Shown here piece by piece: positions 18,620 through 28,234 of a stretch of DNA of 64,000 nucleotides. The notes beneath the pieces are model-generated. The model was not told the origin of the DNA, did no database searches, and saw only the letters and a list, made by a program, of their open reading frames with translations. The position numbers and the translations under genes are program-made. Position 1 is the first letter of the stretch, and each line of letters starts with the position of its first letter. The DNA comes from JBGAQP01 sp044220635 (GTDB lineage Bacteria > Pseudomonadota > Gammaproteobacteria > Burkholderiales > Usitatibacteraceae): positions 8,093 to 72,092 of the forward strand of contig JBGAQP010000022.1 in NCBI GenBank assembly GCA_044220635.1, written 5' to 3'.

Positions 18620-19236
18620 GCATCGTCTTCGGCAAGGAGGGCTTCAAGGCGCTGCGCACCTCCTGGGTGCTCCTCGCCCTGGCGATCGCGATCGCCGCCT
18701 CGATCGGGTTCGGCAGCCAGTGGTTCGTCGACCGGGTCCAGCGCGACAACGTCTCCTCCGCCCGCAAGCTCCAGGAGGCCCGCTCGCGCCTCGACAACGC
18801 CCGTCGCGAGCGCGACAACCTTCGCCAGTCGGCCGAGGTGTTCCGCACCCTCGTCGACCGGGGGCTGCTCGGCGGCGAGCGCCGCCTCGAGATGGTCGAG
18901 CGCGTGGGCGCGCTGCGCGAGCGCTTCCGCCTGCTCTCGCTCGACTACGAGATCGCGCCCCAGCGCCCGCTCGCGATGGCGGGGGGACGCACCTACCCTT
19001 CGGTGGAGGTGCTCTCCAGCCGCGTGAAGCTGCGCATGCGCGCGCTCCACGAAGGCGACCTGCTCGGCTTCCTCGAGGGCCTGACCGAGGCGACCCACGG
19101 TTTCTTTCCCGTCGATCGCTGCGCGATGCGGCGCATCGAGCAGGGAGGCTCCGCCGCCGCGCCGTCGGACCTCGAGGCCGAGTGCACGCTCGAGTGGATC
19201 ACGCTGAAGGAGAAACGTGGCCCCCGCCCGGCTTAG
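18616..19236 (+). CDS. PilO/MshJ-like alignment-complex protein
   Basis: The 206-residue protein starts with GTG 18616, overlapping the previous stop (GTGA). It has a single N-terminal membrane helix, SWVLLALAIAIAASIGFGS, at about residues 17-35. A charged coiled-coil region (about 40-80, rich in Arg/Glu/Leu) and a small C-terminal domain follow. This layout is that of PilO/MshJ, which joins PilN and PilP in the inner-membrane alignment complex. The call rests on topology and gene order, not on strong motif matches. Confidence 0.6.
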   Translation: MSIVFGKEGFKALRTSWVLLALAIAIAASIGFGSQWFVDRVQRDNVSSARKLQEARSRLDNARRERDNLRQSAEVFRTLVDRGLLGGERRLEMVERVGALRERFRLLSLDYEIAPQRPLAMAGGRTYPSVEVLSSRVKLRMRALHEGDLLGFLEGLTEATHGFFPVDRCAMRRIEQGGSAAAPSDLEAECTLEWITLKEKRGPRPA

Positions 19237-19585
19237 GCGCCTCGCCGCCATCCTCGCGCTCGCCGCGCCGCTCGCCGCCGCGGCGGCGGAGCTCGGGACA
19301 CTCTTCCATTCCCCGGCCGAACGCGAGCGGCTCGATCGGGCGCGACGCGGCCTGCCCGTTGGCGCGGCGAACGCCGCGCCCCAGGGACCGGCGGCCGTGA
19401 CCGGCTACGTCGAGCGCAGCGACGGTCGAAACACCCTCTGGATCGACGGCACGCCGGTCCCGGTGGCCGGACGCCGCGCCCCGGGCCTTTTCGACCCGCG
19501 CAAGGTCGAGGGAACGGCGCCGGGACTCGTCGTCCCTTCGCGCGATCCGGCCTCCCCCTCCCCCGCACCGCCCAAGCCGGGCTGA
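19217..19585 (+). CDS. Small periplasmic PilP/MshK-like protein
   Basis: This 122-residue protein starts with GTG 19217, overlapping the PilO-like gene by 20 bases. It has a signal peptide ending near residues 23-25 (LAAAAAELG), a short folded region containing VTGYVERSDGRNTLWIDGTPV, and a Pro-rich tail. That central segment, a short beta-rich piece describing a displayed value, resembles MshK/PilP-type domains that contact the secretin. The family assignment is by position after the PilO-like gene and by size. It closes the assembly-gene block; a 118-base gap follows. Confidence 0.55.
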   Translation: MAPARLRRLAAILALAAPLAAAAAELGTLFHSPAERERLDRARRGLPVGAANAAPQGPAAVTGYVERSDGRNTLWIDGTPVPVAGRRAPGLFDPRKVEGTAPGLVVPSRDPASPSPAPPKPG

Positions 19586-19703
19586 GCCTTCCGGGCCGCG
19601 TCAAGGCGACATCGCCCGTCGAAGCGGGGCGATTTCGCCGGGACGGGGCACCCGGCGGCGCGCTAGCGTCGGTCCTGCCCCATCGGACCGGAGGTGTACC
19701 CGG

Positions 19704-21221
19704 ATGCGGACCTCGCGCCGGCAACGCGGCCTGGCGGCCGCGCTCCTCGCCGTCTTCGCCAGCGTCCTGTTCGCCGCGATGCTCGCCGCGAGCTTCGCGG
19801 CCCCCGCGACCCGCCTCGCGCGCGATCGCGCGAGCGACCGCGCGCGTGCCGCGGCGCGCGAAGCCCTCATCGCCCACGCGACGGCCCGGCCCATCGATCG
19901 CGTGGTCGGTCCCGGCTACCTCCCCTGCCCGGACCTCGATGACGATGGCTGGGCCGAGGCGACCTGCGGTTCGATGGACGGCAGCCTCGGCCAGGCCTCG
20001 CGCCTCGGGCGGCTGCCCTGGAAGACGCTCGGCCTGCCGGACCTGCGCGACGGCGCGGGCGAGAGGCTCTGGTACGCGGTCTCGAGCCGCTACAAGGGGC
20101 TGCTCAACTGCACGCTGAGCCCGGCGTGCCTCGACATGAGCCCGGAGTCCGCGCTCGGGACGATCACGGTGCGCGATCCCACGGGCGCCATCGTGCACGA
20201 CGGCGCGGCCGCCGACGCGAGCCGGGCCCACGCGGGCGGCGCGCTCGCGGTGCTGTTCGCGCCCGGTCCGGTTCTCGACCGGCACCTCGCCACGGGCGAG
20301 TGGCGGACCCAGCGACGCGATTGCGACGGCGCCTGCGGAGCGTCGGGACAATGCCTGACCCGGCCTGCCTCGCTCACCCCCAAGTGCCATCCCGCGAACT
20401 ATCTCGACGCGGCGCCGGGCGCGGGCCCCCCACGCGAAGACAACGCCGATTTCGTCGATCGCAACGACGCCGCGGGTCGCAGCGCGAACCGCGATGGTTT
20501 CATCCGCGGCCCCGTGTTCCGCCCCGACGGGTCGATCGCGGTCAACGATCGCCTGGCGGTGATCGGCTACGACGATCTCCAGCCCCGTCTCGCGCGCCGC
20601 GTTGCCGAGGAGGCGGCGCGTTGCCTGCGCGCCGGTGCGGTGGCCGCGGGCAACGCGGTCCGCTACCCCTGGGCCGCGCCGCTGTGCCGCAGCCTCGCGC
20701 CGGATGCCGCCCTCGCCCGGGCCGGGGAACCCGGCACCCGCTTCGGGCGTCTTCCCGACCCGCTCCCCGCGGAGCACCTGCCGGAGGAGCAATGCGCGAT
20801 CGCGGGCGGAGGGGCGCTCGCCTGGTGGTCCTTCTGGCACCGGTATGTGTTCTACGCAGTGGCTCCGGATTTCGACCCCGCCTCGCCCGGTACCGGCTCC
20901 TGCGCCACGGATGGCGCCTGCCTCCATCTCGTCGACGGCGCCGGGACGACGATCGCGGGGCAGCGCCACTTCGCGCTGATCGTCGCCGGGGCGCCGCTCG
21001 CCGCGGCATCGCAGCGGCGCGATGCGTCCCGTGCCCTCGACGCCGCCAACTGGCTCGAGGGCGGGCGCGCGGCCCTCGAGGGCCTCAACCCGGACCCCGC
21101 GGCGCCGCAGTGCGAGCGCGCGCGGGCGCGCGCGAGTTGCCCCGCGCCAGATTCCTGCGCCCGTGTGGCGCTCTCGCCCCGCGGCCCGCTCAGCAACGAC
21201 GTGATCCTCGCCCATCCCTGA
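19704..21221 (+). CDS. Large minor-pilin-like protein with LPCPD motif
   Basis: The 505-residue protein has a GGAGGTG ribosome site before ATG 19704. The N-terminus RTSRRQRG followed by LAAALLAVFASVLFAAMLAASF looks like a prepilin leader with cleavage after Gly9, though the mature +5 residue is not Glu. Then comes AREALIAHATARP...GPGYLPCPDLDDDGW, a pattern shared with the next gene (EAREAILGFAAANARLPCPAAPG). The remaining body is secreted and Cys-rich. Both proteins end with a segment reading NDVILAHP or DDILTWGPIH. I read them as related large minor pseudopilins, possibly a tip complex. I cannot assign a named gene. Confidence 0.6.
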   Translation: MRTSRRQRGLAAALLAVFASVLFAAMLAASFAAPATRLARDRASDRARAAAREALIAHATARPIDRVVGPGYLPCPDLDDDGWAEATCGSMDGSLGQASRLGRLPWKTLGLPDLRDGAGERLWYAVSSRYKGLLNCTLSPACLDMSPESALGTITVRDPTGAIVHDGAAADASRAHAGGALAVLFAPGPVLDRHLATGEWRTQRRDCDGACGASGQCLTRPASLTPKCHPANYLDAAPGAGPPREDNADFVDRNDAAGRSANRDGFIRGPVFRPDGSIAVNDRLAVIGYDDLQPRLARRVAEEAARCLRAGAVAAGNAVRYPWAAPLCRSLAPDAALARAGEPGTRFGRLPDPLPAEHLPEEQCAIAGGGALAWWSFWHRYVFYAVAPDFDPASPGTGSCATDGACLHLVDGAGTTIAGQRHFALIVAGAPLAAASQRRDASRALDAANWLEGGRAALEGLNPDPAAPQCERARARASCPAPDSCARVALSPRGPLSNDVILAHP

Positions 21222-21224
21222 GCC

Positions 21225-22001
21225 ATGCGTCCCGCCGTGAGCCGGCCGCAGCGCGCCTTCACGCTGATCGAGCTCCTGTTCGTGCTCCTCGTCGCGACCG
21301 TGCTCTTGACCGGGCTCCTCGTCCCCGTCGCCGCCCAGGTGCAGATGCGCCGCCACGAGGAAACGCGGCGCCTGCTGGAGGAAGCGCGCGAGGCGATCCT
21401 CGGCTTCGCCGCGGCGAACGCCCGCCTGCCCTGCCCCGCGGCACCCGGCAGCCGCGGCGAGGAGAGCTTCGCACCCGGGGGCGACGCGGCGAACGGCCGC
21501 TGCGCCCGGTTCTTCGACGGCCATCTCCCGGCAGCCGCGCTCGGTCTCGCCCCGCTCGATGCCGACGGATTCCTGCGCGACGCCTGGGGAGCGGGCGCCA
21601 ATCGCCTTCGCTACGCGGTCCATGGCGGCACCGCCGTGGGCGGCGTCGACAATCCCCTCACGCGCGCCAACGGCATGCAGGCCGCGAGCCTCGCGGCCCT
21701 CGGGTCCGCGCCGGGGTTCCTCCACGTCTGCGCCCGGGGCCGGGGCACCAACGCCTCGGGCTGCGGCGCCGCCGCCAATCAGCTCACGCGCCGGGCGGCC
21801 TTCGTGATCCTTTCCCCCGGTCCCAATGCCCACGCGAGCCCGCGCCCGGATTCCGACGAGGCCCGGAACCTCGACGGGGATCCCGTGTTCGTGTCCCGCG
21901 AGCCGTCCGACGTCCCCGAGGATCCCTTCGACGACATCCTCACCTGGGGTCCGATCCACCTCGTGGTCTCGCGCCTCCTCGCCGCCGGGCGCCTGCCCTG
22001 A
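21225..22001 (+). CDS. Prepilin-like minor pilin with LPCP motif
   Basis: The 258-residue protein begins MRPAVSRPQRA and then FTLIELLFVLLVATVLLTGLL, a classic type IV prepilin methylation helix with Glu at +5. The residue before the cleavage site is Ala rather than the near-invariant Gly. After the helix comes EAREAILGFAAANARLPCPAAPGSRG, matching the upstream protein, and several paired cysteines. The tail DDILTWGPIHLVVSRLLAAGRLP is the conserved end of this betaproteobacterial minor-pilin type. It starts three bases after its partner, so the two are surely co-expressed. Confidence 0.7.
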   Translation: MRPAVSRPQRAFTLIELLFVLLVATVLLTGLLVPVAAQVQMRRHEETRRLLEEAREAILGFAAANARLPCPAAPGSRGEESFAPGGDAANGRCARFFDGHLPAAALGLAPLDADGFLRDAWGAGANRLRYAVHGGTAVGGVDNPLTRANGMQAASLAALGSAPGFLHVCARGRGTNASGCGAAANQLTRRAAFVILSPGPNAHASPRPDSDEARNLDGDPVFVSREPSDVPEDPFDDILTWGPIHLVVSRLLAAGRLP

Positions 22002-22083
22002 AGGCTCGCCCCGCAAGCCTCTGGGCCGAAACGGAAAATCATCCGCAGGGTGCGCGGCGCGGCACTCTTGAATTTCCGAGTGG

Positions 22084-22112
22084 TTTACTCAACTTTTACG
22101 CTTGTCTATACT
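22084..22112 (+). promoter_or_regulatory. Sigma-70 promoter of folE2
   Basis: TTTACT (22084-22089) and TATACT (22107-22112) are separated by 17 bases in an AT-rich pocket before folE2. The predicted transcript starts near 22119, about 21 bases before the ATG. Confidence 0.6.
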
Positions 22113-22139
22113 TCCCCTTCGGCCCACCGAGGTCCTTCC

Positions 22140-22943
22140 ATGAACAAGCGCGACATGAGCCTGCCCATTCCCGACGTCCAGGCGACCCCCGACACGCGGC
22201 GGCTCGCGATCGACCGTGTCGGGATCAAGGCGATCCGCCACCCCATGAAGATCCAGGAGCGCTCGGGCGGGCTGCAGCACACGATCGCGCACTTCAACAT
22301 GGTCGTGGGGCTCCCGCACCACTTCAAGGGCACGCACATGTCGCGCTTCGTGGAGATCCTCAACGCGCACAAGCGCGAGATCTCCCCGGACACCTTCCGC
22401 GTGATGCTGCGCGAGATGGTGAGGAAGCTCGAGGCGCAGACCGGCCGCATCGAGATGGCCTTCCCCTACTTCGTCTCCAAGAAGGCGCCCGTCTCGGGCG
22501 TGGAGAGCCTGATGGACTACGAGGTCACCTTCATCGGCGAGATCAAGGACGGCGTGGAGTCCTTCACGCTCAGGGTGCTCGTGCCGGTGACGAGCCTGTG
22601 CCCGTGCTCGAAGAAGATCTCCGAGCGCGGCGCCCACAACCAGCGCTCGCACGTCACCATCTCGGCGCGCATCCGCGAGTTCGTCTGGATCGAGGAGATC
22701 ATCGACCTCGTGGAGGCCGAGGCCTCGAGCCAGCTCTACGGCCTGCTCAAGCGCCCCGACGAGAAGTTCGTGACCGAGGAGGCCTACGACAACCCCAAGT
22801 TCGTCGAGGACATGGTGCGCGACATCGCCGGGCGCCTCAACGCGGACGCGCGAATCGAGGGCTACCGGGTGGAGTCGGAGAACTTCGAGTCCATCCACAA
22901 CCACTCCGCCTACGCGATGATCGCGAAGGCGATGCCGGTCTAG
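22140..22943 (+). CDS. folE2: GTP cyclohydrolase FolE2
   Basis: FolE2 (type IB GTP cyclohydrolase I) converts GTP to dihydroneopterin triphosphate at the head of folate synthesis, using several metals rather than strictly zinc. The 267-residue protein from ATG 22140 carries the signature RHPMKIQERSGG near residues 33-44 and the metal-binding Cys154/Cys156 in VTSLCPCSKKIS. The C-terminal ESENFESIHNHSAYAMI holds the conserved His pair. It has its own promoter and ends by overlapping the stop of the convergent protease gene. In many bacteria folE2 backs up zinc-dependent FolE under zinc limitation; no Zur box was evident by eye. Confidence 0.95.
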   Translation: MNKRDMSLPIPDVQATPDTRRLAIDRVGIKAIRHPMKIQERSGGLQHTIAHFNMVVGLPHHFKGTHMSRFVEILNAHKREISPDTFRVMLREMVRKLEAQTGRIEMAFPYFVSKKAPVSGVESLMDYEVTFIGEIKDGVESFTLRVLVPVTSLCPCSKKISERGAHNQRSHVTISARIREFVWIEEIIDLVEAEASSQLYGLLKRPDEKFVTEEAYDNPKFVEDMVRDIAGRLNADARIEGYRVESENFESIHNHSAYAMIAKAMPV

Positions 22944-23581
22944 TAGCGCTTGGTGAGGGTGAGGTTCGGGCCCTCGCGGCGCATCTCCATCCGGTTGAGG
23001 AAGCTCATCCCGAGCAGCGCCACGTCGAGGCCCTGGGCCTCGTGCACGATGCCCTCGACGTTGTGAACCGTGAGCCCCCCGATGGACACCGTGTCGAGGG
23101 TCACGCGCCACACGACCGCCGGCCCGTTCGCGGTCTGCGACGTCGCCCGGCGGCCCTTGCGGAAATCGATGCCCAGGCGCCGGGCGTCGGCCGCGGGCAG
23201 CGCCACCAGCGTGGCTCCCGTGTCCACCAGGAAGCGCACCGGCCCCCCGTTCACGTTGCCGTCGGCGACGTAATGGCCGCGGGAATCGGCGGCGAGGGTG
23301 ATGCTGTCGCGGGCCCCGGTGAGCGCGGCGGACTCGAAGTGCTGCCCCATCTCCAGGCGCTCGCGCTTGCCGTCGATCTCGAGGAGCGCGGACTTGGAGT
23401 CGGCGGAGACGAGCAGCACCCCCTCGGGCGAGCGCTGGCCCGCGGAGAGCGTGCGCGGAGCGCCGCGGTTGACGACGATGACCGCCTTGCCCTGGAAGAG
23501 GCCGATCACGTTCACGTCCGTCGCGGCCGCCGGGGCGGCCGTCGCGAGCGACGAGATGAGGAGCAATAGCCGGGGGATCAT
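22940..23581 (-). CDS. Periplasmic retropepsin-like aspartic protease
   Basis: The 213-residue precursor starts MIPRLLLLISSLATAAPAAA, a clear signal peptide. The catalytic Asp lies in VRFLVDTGATLVALP (D-T-G, the single active site of retroviral-type proteases that act as dimers). A second family mark is DVALLGMSFLNRM near the C-terminus. This matches the clan AA family of bacterial retropepsin-like proteases (TIGR02281 type). The N-terminal third (to about residue 90) is a small beta-rich domain. Its start codon directly abuts the divergent start of the amidotransferase gene, and its stop overlaps that of folE2. Confidence 0.88.
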   Translation of the reverse strand: MIPRLLLLISSLATAAPAAATDVNVIGLFQGKAVIVVNRGAPRTLSAGQRSPEGVLLVSADSKSALLEIDGKRERLEMGQHFESAALTGARDSITLAADSRGHYVADGNVNGGPVRFLVDTGATLVALPAADARRLGIDFRKGRRATSQTANGPAVVWRVTLDTVSIGGLTVHNVEGIVHEAQGLDVALLGMSFLNRMEMRREGPNLTLTKRY

Positions 23582-24295
23582 GTGAAACCCGTCGCGATCT
23601 TCCGCCATGCGCGGACCGAGGGGCCGGGCCATTTTGCCACATTCCTCGAGGGCATCGGCCGGCCCTGGCGTCTCGTGAAGCTCGACGAATCCGATCCCGT
23701 TCCCGCCTCGAGCGAGCCCTTCGCGGGCCTCGCCTTCATGGGCGGCCCGATGAGCGCGAACGACGATCTCCCCTGGACTTCTGCGGTGCTCGCCCTCATC
23801 CGCGATGCCGTGGCGCGCGAGGTGCCCGTGATCGGCCACTGCCTCGGGGGGCAGCTGCTCGCCCGGGCGCTCGGCGGCGCGGTCACGGCGAATCCCGTGA
23901 AGGAGATCGGCTGGGGCCGCGTCGAGGTCGAGGACACGGCGCTCGCGCGCGAGTGGTTCGGGGCGGACCTGCGCGAATTCGTCGCCTTCCAGTGGCACGG
24001 CGAGACGTTCTCGATCCCGCCCGGCGGCGAGCGGATCCTGCGCGGCGAGCATTGCGCGAACCAGGCCTACGTGGCCCGGGGGCTGCATCTGGGCATGCAG
24101 TGCCACGTCGAGATGACCCCCGAGCTGGTGGGCAGCTGGTGCGAGACCGGGGCCGGGGAGATCGCCGCGAGCCGCGCGAGCCCCGCGGTCCAGGACGCCG
24201 GGCGCATCCGCTCCGAGTCGCAGGCGAGGCTCGCCGCGCTCAACGCCGTCGCGGACCGCCTTTACGCGCGCTGGGCGGCGAGGCTCGGCGCGTAG
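23582..24295 (+). CDS. Class I glutamine amidotransferase (GMP-synthase-like)
   Basis: The 237-residue protein belongs to the stand-alone class I amidotransferases related to GMP synthase. The nucleophile is Cys87 in VIGHCLGGQLLARALGG, and the catalytic His lies in MQCHVEMTPE. The N-terminus KPVAIFRHARTEGPGHFATFL is typical for the family, which supports the GTG start at 23582 with GGGGG just upstream. The acceptor substrate is not known; homologues act on glutamate conjugates or have no assigned role. It has no co-directional partner, as yajQ follows on the other strand. Confidence 0.85.
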   Translation: MKPVAIFRHARTEGPGHFATFLEGIGRPWRLVKLDESDPVPASSEPFAGLAFMGGPMSANDDLPWTSAVLALIRDAVAREVPVIGHCLGGQLLARALGGAVTANPVKEIGWGRVEVEDTALAREWFGADLREFVAFQWHGETFSIPPGGERILRGEHCANQAYVARGLHLGMQCHVEMTPELVGSWCETGAGEIAASRASPAVQDAGRIRSESQARLAALNAVADRLYARWAARLGA

Positions 24296-24307
24296 CGCCG
24301 CGGCCGC

Positions 24308-24793
24308 TCAGTCGCGGAAGTTCTGGAAGGAGAGCGGGACCTCCGTGACCGCTGCGCGCACGGCCGCGATCGCCTCCTGGAGCACGTCCTTCTTCGCGCC
24401 CGAGACCCGCACGACCTCGCCCTGGATCGAGGCGGTCACCTTGAGCTTCGCGTCCTTGAGCAGCTTCACGATGCGCTTGGCGAGCTCCTGCTCGATGCCC
24501 TTCTTCACCGTGATCGCCTGCTTCATCTTGTCGCCGCCGATCTTCTCGGGCTTGTCGATCGTGAGCAGCCGCGCGTCCACGCCGCGCTTGGCGCACTTCG
24601 CGGTGAGGACGTCGCGCACCTGGCCGAGCTTGAACTCGTCGTCGGCGAATACCGTGAGCTCGAGCTCCTTCTGCTCGATCCTCGCGTCCGAGCCCTTGAA
24701 GTCGAAGCGGTTGGACACTTCCTTGTTCGCCTGCTCCACCGCGTTCTTGACTTCCACGAGGTTCGCCTCGCAGACGATGTCGAAGGAGGGCAT
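24308..24793 (-). CDS. yajQ: YajQ family nucleotide-binding protein
   Basis: YajQ proteins are small cytoplasmic proteins that bind nucleotides, and in some bacteria c-di-GMP. The 161-residue protein starts MPSFDIVCEANLVEVKNAVEQANKE and contains NRFDFKGSDARIEQKELELTVFADDEFKLGQV, the family core. It ends PLSFQNFRD, the normal YajQ terminus. It begins two bases after the argG stop and is probably the last gene of the argD-argF-argG-yajQ run. Confidence 0.95.
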   Translation of the reverse strand: MPSFDIVCEANLVEVKNAVEQANKEVSNRFDFKGSDARIEQKELELTVFADDEFKLGQVRDVLTAKCAKRGVDARLLTIDKPEKIGGDKMKQAITVKKGIEQELAKRIVKLLKDAKLKVTASIQGEVVRVSGAKKDVLQEAIAAVRAAVTEVPLSFQNFRD

Positions 24794-24795
24794 GG

Positions 24796-26016
<1,221 letters not shown>

Positions 26017-26056
26017 GCGGGAAGGGGGCGGCAAAGGAGGGTGAGCCGGGGTGCGA

Positions 26057-26971
26057 TCAGGATTCCACGCGCCCGAGCAGGAGGTATTCCATGAGGGCCT
26101 TCTGGACGTGGAGCCGGTTCTCCGCCTCCTCCCAGACGACGCTTTGCGCGCCTTCGAGCACCTCGGCCGTGACCTCCTCGCCGCGGTGGGCGGGAAGGCA
26201 GTGCATGAAGAGCGCCTCGGGGCGGGCGGCGGCCATCACCCGCGAGTCGACGCGGTAGTCGGCGAAGGCGCGGCGGCGCGCCTCCGCCTCGGCCTCGAAG
26301 CCCATGCTGGTCCAGACGTCGGTCGTCACCAGGTGGGCGCCGCGGGCCGCGGCCTCAGCCTCGCCGAAGACCTCGACCTGCCCCCGGGCGGCCTCGGCGA
26401 GCCGCGCGGCTTCGAGCCCGTAGCCGGGCGGGGTGGCGACGTTCAGCCGGAACCCGAAGAGGGGCGCGGCCTGCAGCCAGGTGTTGAGCATGTTGTTCGC
26501 GTCCCCGATCCAGGCGACGGTGCGCCCCTCGATCGAGCCGCGGTGCTCGACGAAGGTGTAGATGTCGGCGAGGACCTGGCAGGGGTGGTAGTCGTTCGTG
26601 AGGCCGTTGATCACCGGAACCCGCGAATGCGCGGCGAAGCGCTCGATGATCGCCTGCTCGTAGGTGCGGATCATGACGAGGTCCACCATGCGCGAGACCA
26701 CCCGCGCGACGTCCTCGATGGGCTCGCCGCGGCCCAGCTGCGTCTCGCCCATGTTGAGCACGATCGAGGAGCCGCCGAGCTGGTAGATCCCCGCCTCGAA
26801 CGAGACGCGGGTGCGCGTCGAGCTCTTCTCGAAGACCATCGCGAGCATCCGGTCGACGAGCGGCTGGTAGGCGACGTAGTTCTTGAACCGCTCCTTGATG
26901 ACCTTCGTGCGCCGCAGGAGGTGCTCGAACTCCTCGCGCCCGAAGTCGCGCAGCTGCAGGAAGTGCTTCAT
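26057..26971 (-). CDS. argF: Ornithine carbamoyltransferase ArgF
   Basis: ArgF makes citrulline from ornithine and carbamoyl phosphate. The 304-residue protein has the carbamoyl-phosphate motif STRTR at residues 51-55, HPCQ at 129-132, the ornithine-binding DANNMLNTW segment and HCLPAHRGEE. Length and motifs match anabolic OTCases. It follows argD by four bases and precedes argG, so three arginine steps are encoded together here. Confidence 0.97.
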   Translation of the reverse strand: MKHFLQLRDFGREEFEHLLRRTKVIKERFKNYVAYQPLVDRMLAMVFEKSSTRTRVSFEAGIYQLGGSSIVLNMGETQLGRGEPIEDVARVVSRMVDLVMIRTYEQAIIERFAAHSRVPVINGLTNDYHPCQVLADIYTFVEHRGSIEGRTVAWIGDANNMLNTWLQAAPLFGFRLNVATPPGYGLEAARLAEAARGQVEVFGEAEAAARGAHLVTTDVWTSMGFEAEAEARRRAFADYRVDSRVMAAARPEALFMHCLPAHRGEEVTAEVLEGAQSVVWEEAENRLHVQKALMEYLLLGRVES

Positions 26972-26975
26972 CGCG

Positions 26976-28175
26976 CTAGGCGGCCGCGACCGCCGGGGAC
27001 TCCGCGAGGAACGTCTTCACGAGGGGGGCGAGGATCGCGACGATCTGCGCGGCCTCGGCCGCGTCGAGGACGAGCGGCGGGAGCAGGCGAACGACGCGCT
27101 CCGCGGTGACGTTGATCACGAGGCCCGCGGCGAGCGCGCGGCGCACCAGGTCGCCGCAGGGGCGGTCGAGCTCGAGGCCGATCATGAGCCCCATGCCGCG
27201 CACCTCCCTCACGCCCGCCTCGCCCGCGAGCTCCGAGCGCAGCTTCGCCATGATCTCGCCGCCGCGCGCCGCGGCATTGGCGATGAGCCCGTCCTTCTCG
27301 ATCACCTCGAGCGTGGTGAGGGCGGCCACCGAGACCAGCGGCCCGCCGCCGAAGGTGGTGCCGTGGTTGCCCGGCTTGAAGACCCGCGCCGCCTCGCCCC
27401 GGGCGAGGCAGGCGCCGATCGGCACGCCCGAGCCCAGCCCCTTGGCGAGCGGCATCACGTCCGGGACGATGCCGGACCACTGGTGGGCGAACCACTTGCC
27501 GGTGCGTCCGATCCCGCTTTGCACCTCGTCGATCATGAGGAGCCAGCCCTTGCGCTCGCAGGTCGCGCGCAGGCCCCGCAGGTACTCGGCGTCGGCGACG
27601 TTGATCCCGCCCTCGCCCTGGAGGACCTCGAGGAGCACCGCCACGATCGACTGGTTCACCTCGGCCACGCGCTCGACGGCGGCGAGGTCGTTGTAGGGCA
27701 CGCGCACGAAGCCGCCCATGAGCGGCTCGAACCCGGCCTGGGCCTTGCGCGAGCCCGTCGCCGAGAGCGTGGCGAGGGTGCGGCCGTGCCAGGCCTTCTC
27801 CATCACGATGATCGAGGGGTCCTCGACGCCGCGCTGGTGGCCGTGCAGGCGCGCGATCTTGATGGCGCACTCGTTCGCCTCGGCGCCCGAGTTGCAGAAG
27901 AAGGCGTTGTCCATCGCCGCGAGCGCGCACAGCTTTTCCGCGGCGCGCTCCTGCTCGGGCACGCGGAAGAGGTTCGAGGTGTGGATGAGGCGCGCCGCCT
28001 GCTCGGCGATCGCGCGCGTGAGCGCCGGGTGCGCGTGGCCCAGCCCGCTCACCGCGATGCCGGCGAGCGCGTCGAGGTAGCGGCGGCCCTCGGTGTCCCA
28101 CAGCCAGGCGCCCTCGCCGCGCGCGAACGCGACGGGCTGCGGGGCGTACGTCTGCATCAGGTGCGCGGCGCTCAT
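26976..28175 (-). CDS. argD: Acetylornithine aminotransferase ArgD
   Basis: ArgD is a PLP-dependent class III aminotransferase acting on N-acetylornithine (and often succinyl-diaminopimelate in lysine synthesis). The 399-residue protein has FFCNSGAEANE near 92-102, the IDEVQSGIGRTGKWFAHQ segment and the Schiff-base Lys245 in PLAKGLGSGVPIG. It is the first gene of the argD-argF-argG-yajQ run. The 114 bases before it hold three inverted repeats and the rpsT terminator. Confidence 0.95.
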   Translation of the reverse strand: MSAAHLMQTYAPQPVAFARGEGAWLWDTEGRRYLDALAGIAVSGLGHAHPALTRAIAEQAARLIHTSNLFRVPEQERAAEKLCALAAMDNAFFCNSGAEANECAIKIARLHGHQRGVEDPSIIVMEKAWHGRTLATLSATGSRKAQAGFEPLMGGFVRVPYNDLAAVERVAEVNQSIVAVLLEVLQGEGGINVADAEYLRGLRATCERKGWLLMIDEVQSGIGRTGKWFAHQWSGIVPDVMPLAKGLGSGVPIGACLARGEAARVFKPGNHGTTFGGGPLVSVAALTTLEVIEKDGLIANAAARGGEIMAKLRSELAGEAGVREVRGMGLMIGLELDRPCGDLVRRALAAGLVINVTAERVVRLLPPLVLDAAEAAQIVAILAPLVKTFLAESPAVAAA

Positions 28176-28190
28176 GGCTCGGGTTCCACG

Positions 28191-28221
28191 AAAAACGCGA
28201 ACGGCGGCTGCGAGCCGCCGT
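28191..28221 (-). terminator. Rho-independent terminator downstream of rpsT
   Basis: A perfect 9-base stem (28213-28221 with 28201-28209) closed by a 3-base loop lies after rpsT. On the minus strand it is followed five bases later by a run of five T (28191-28195). It separates rpsT from argD. Confidence 0.7.
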
Positions 28222-28234
28222 CGACGATGGGACT

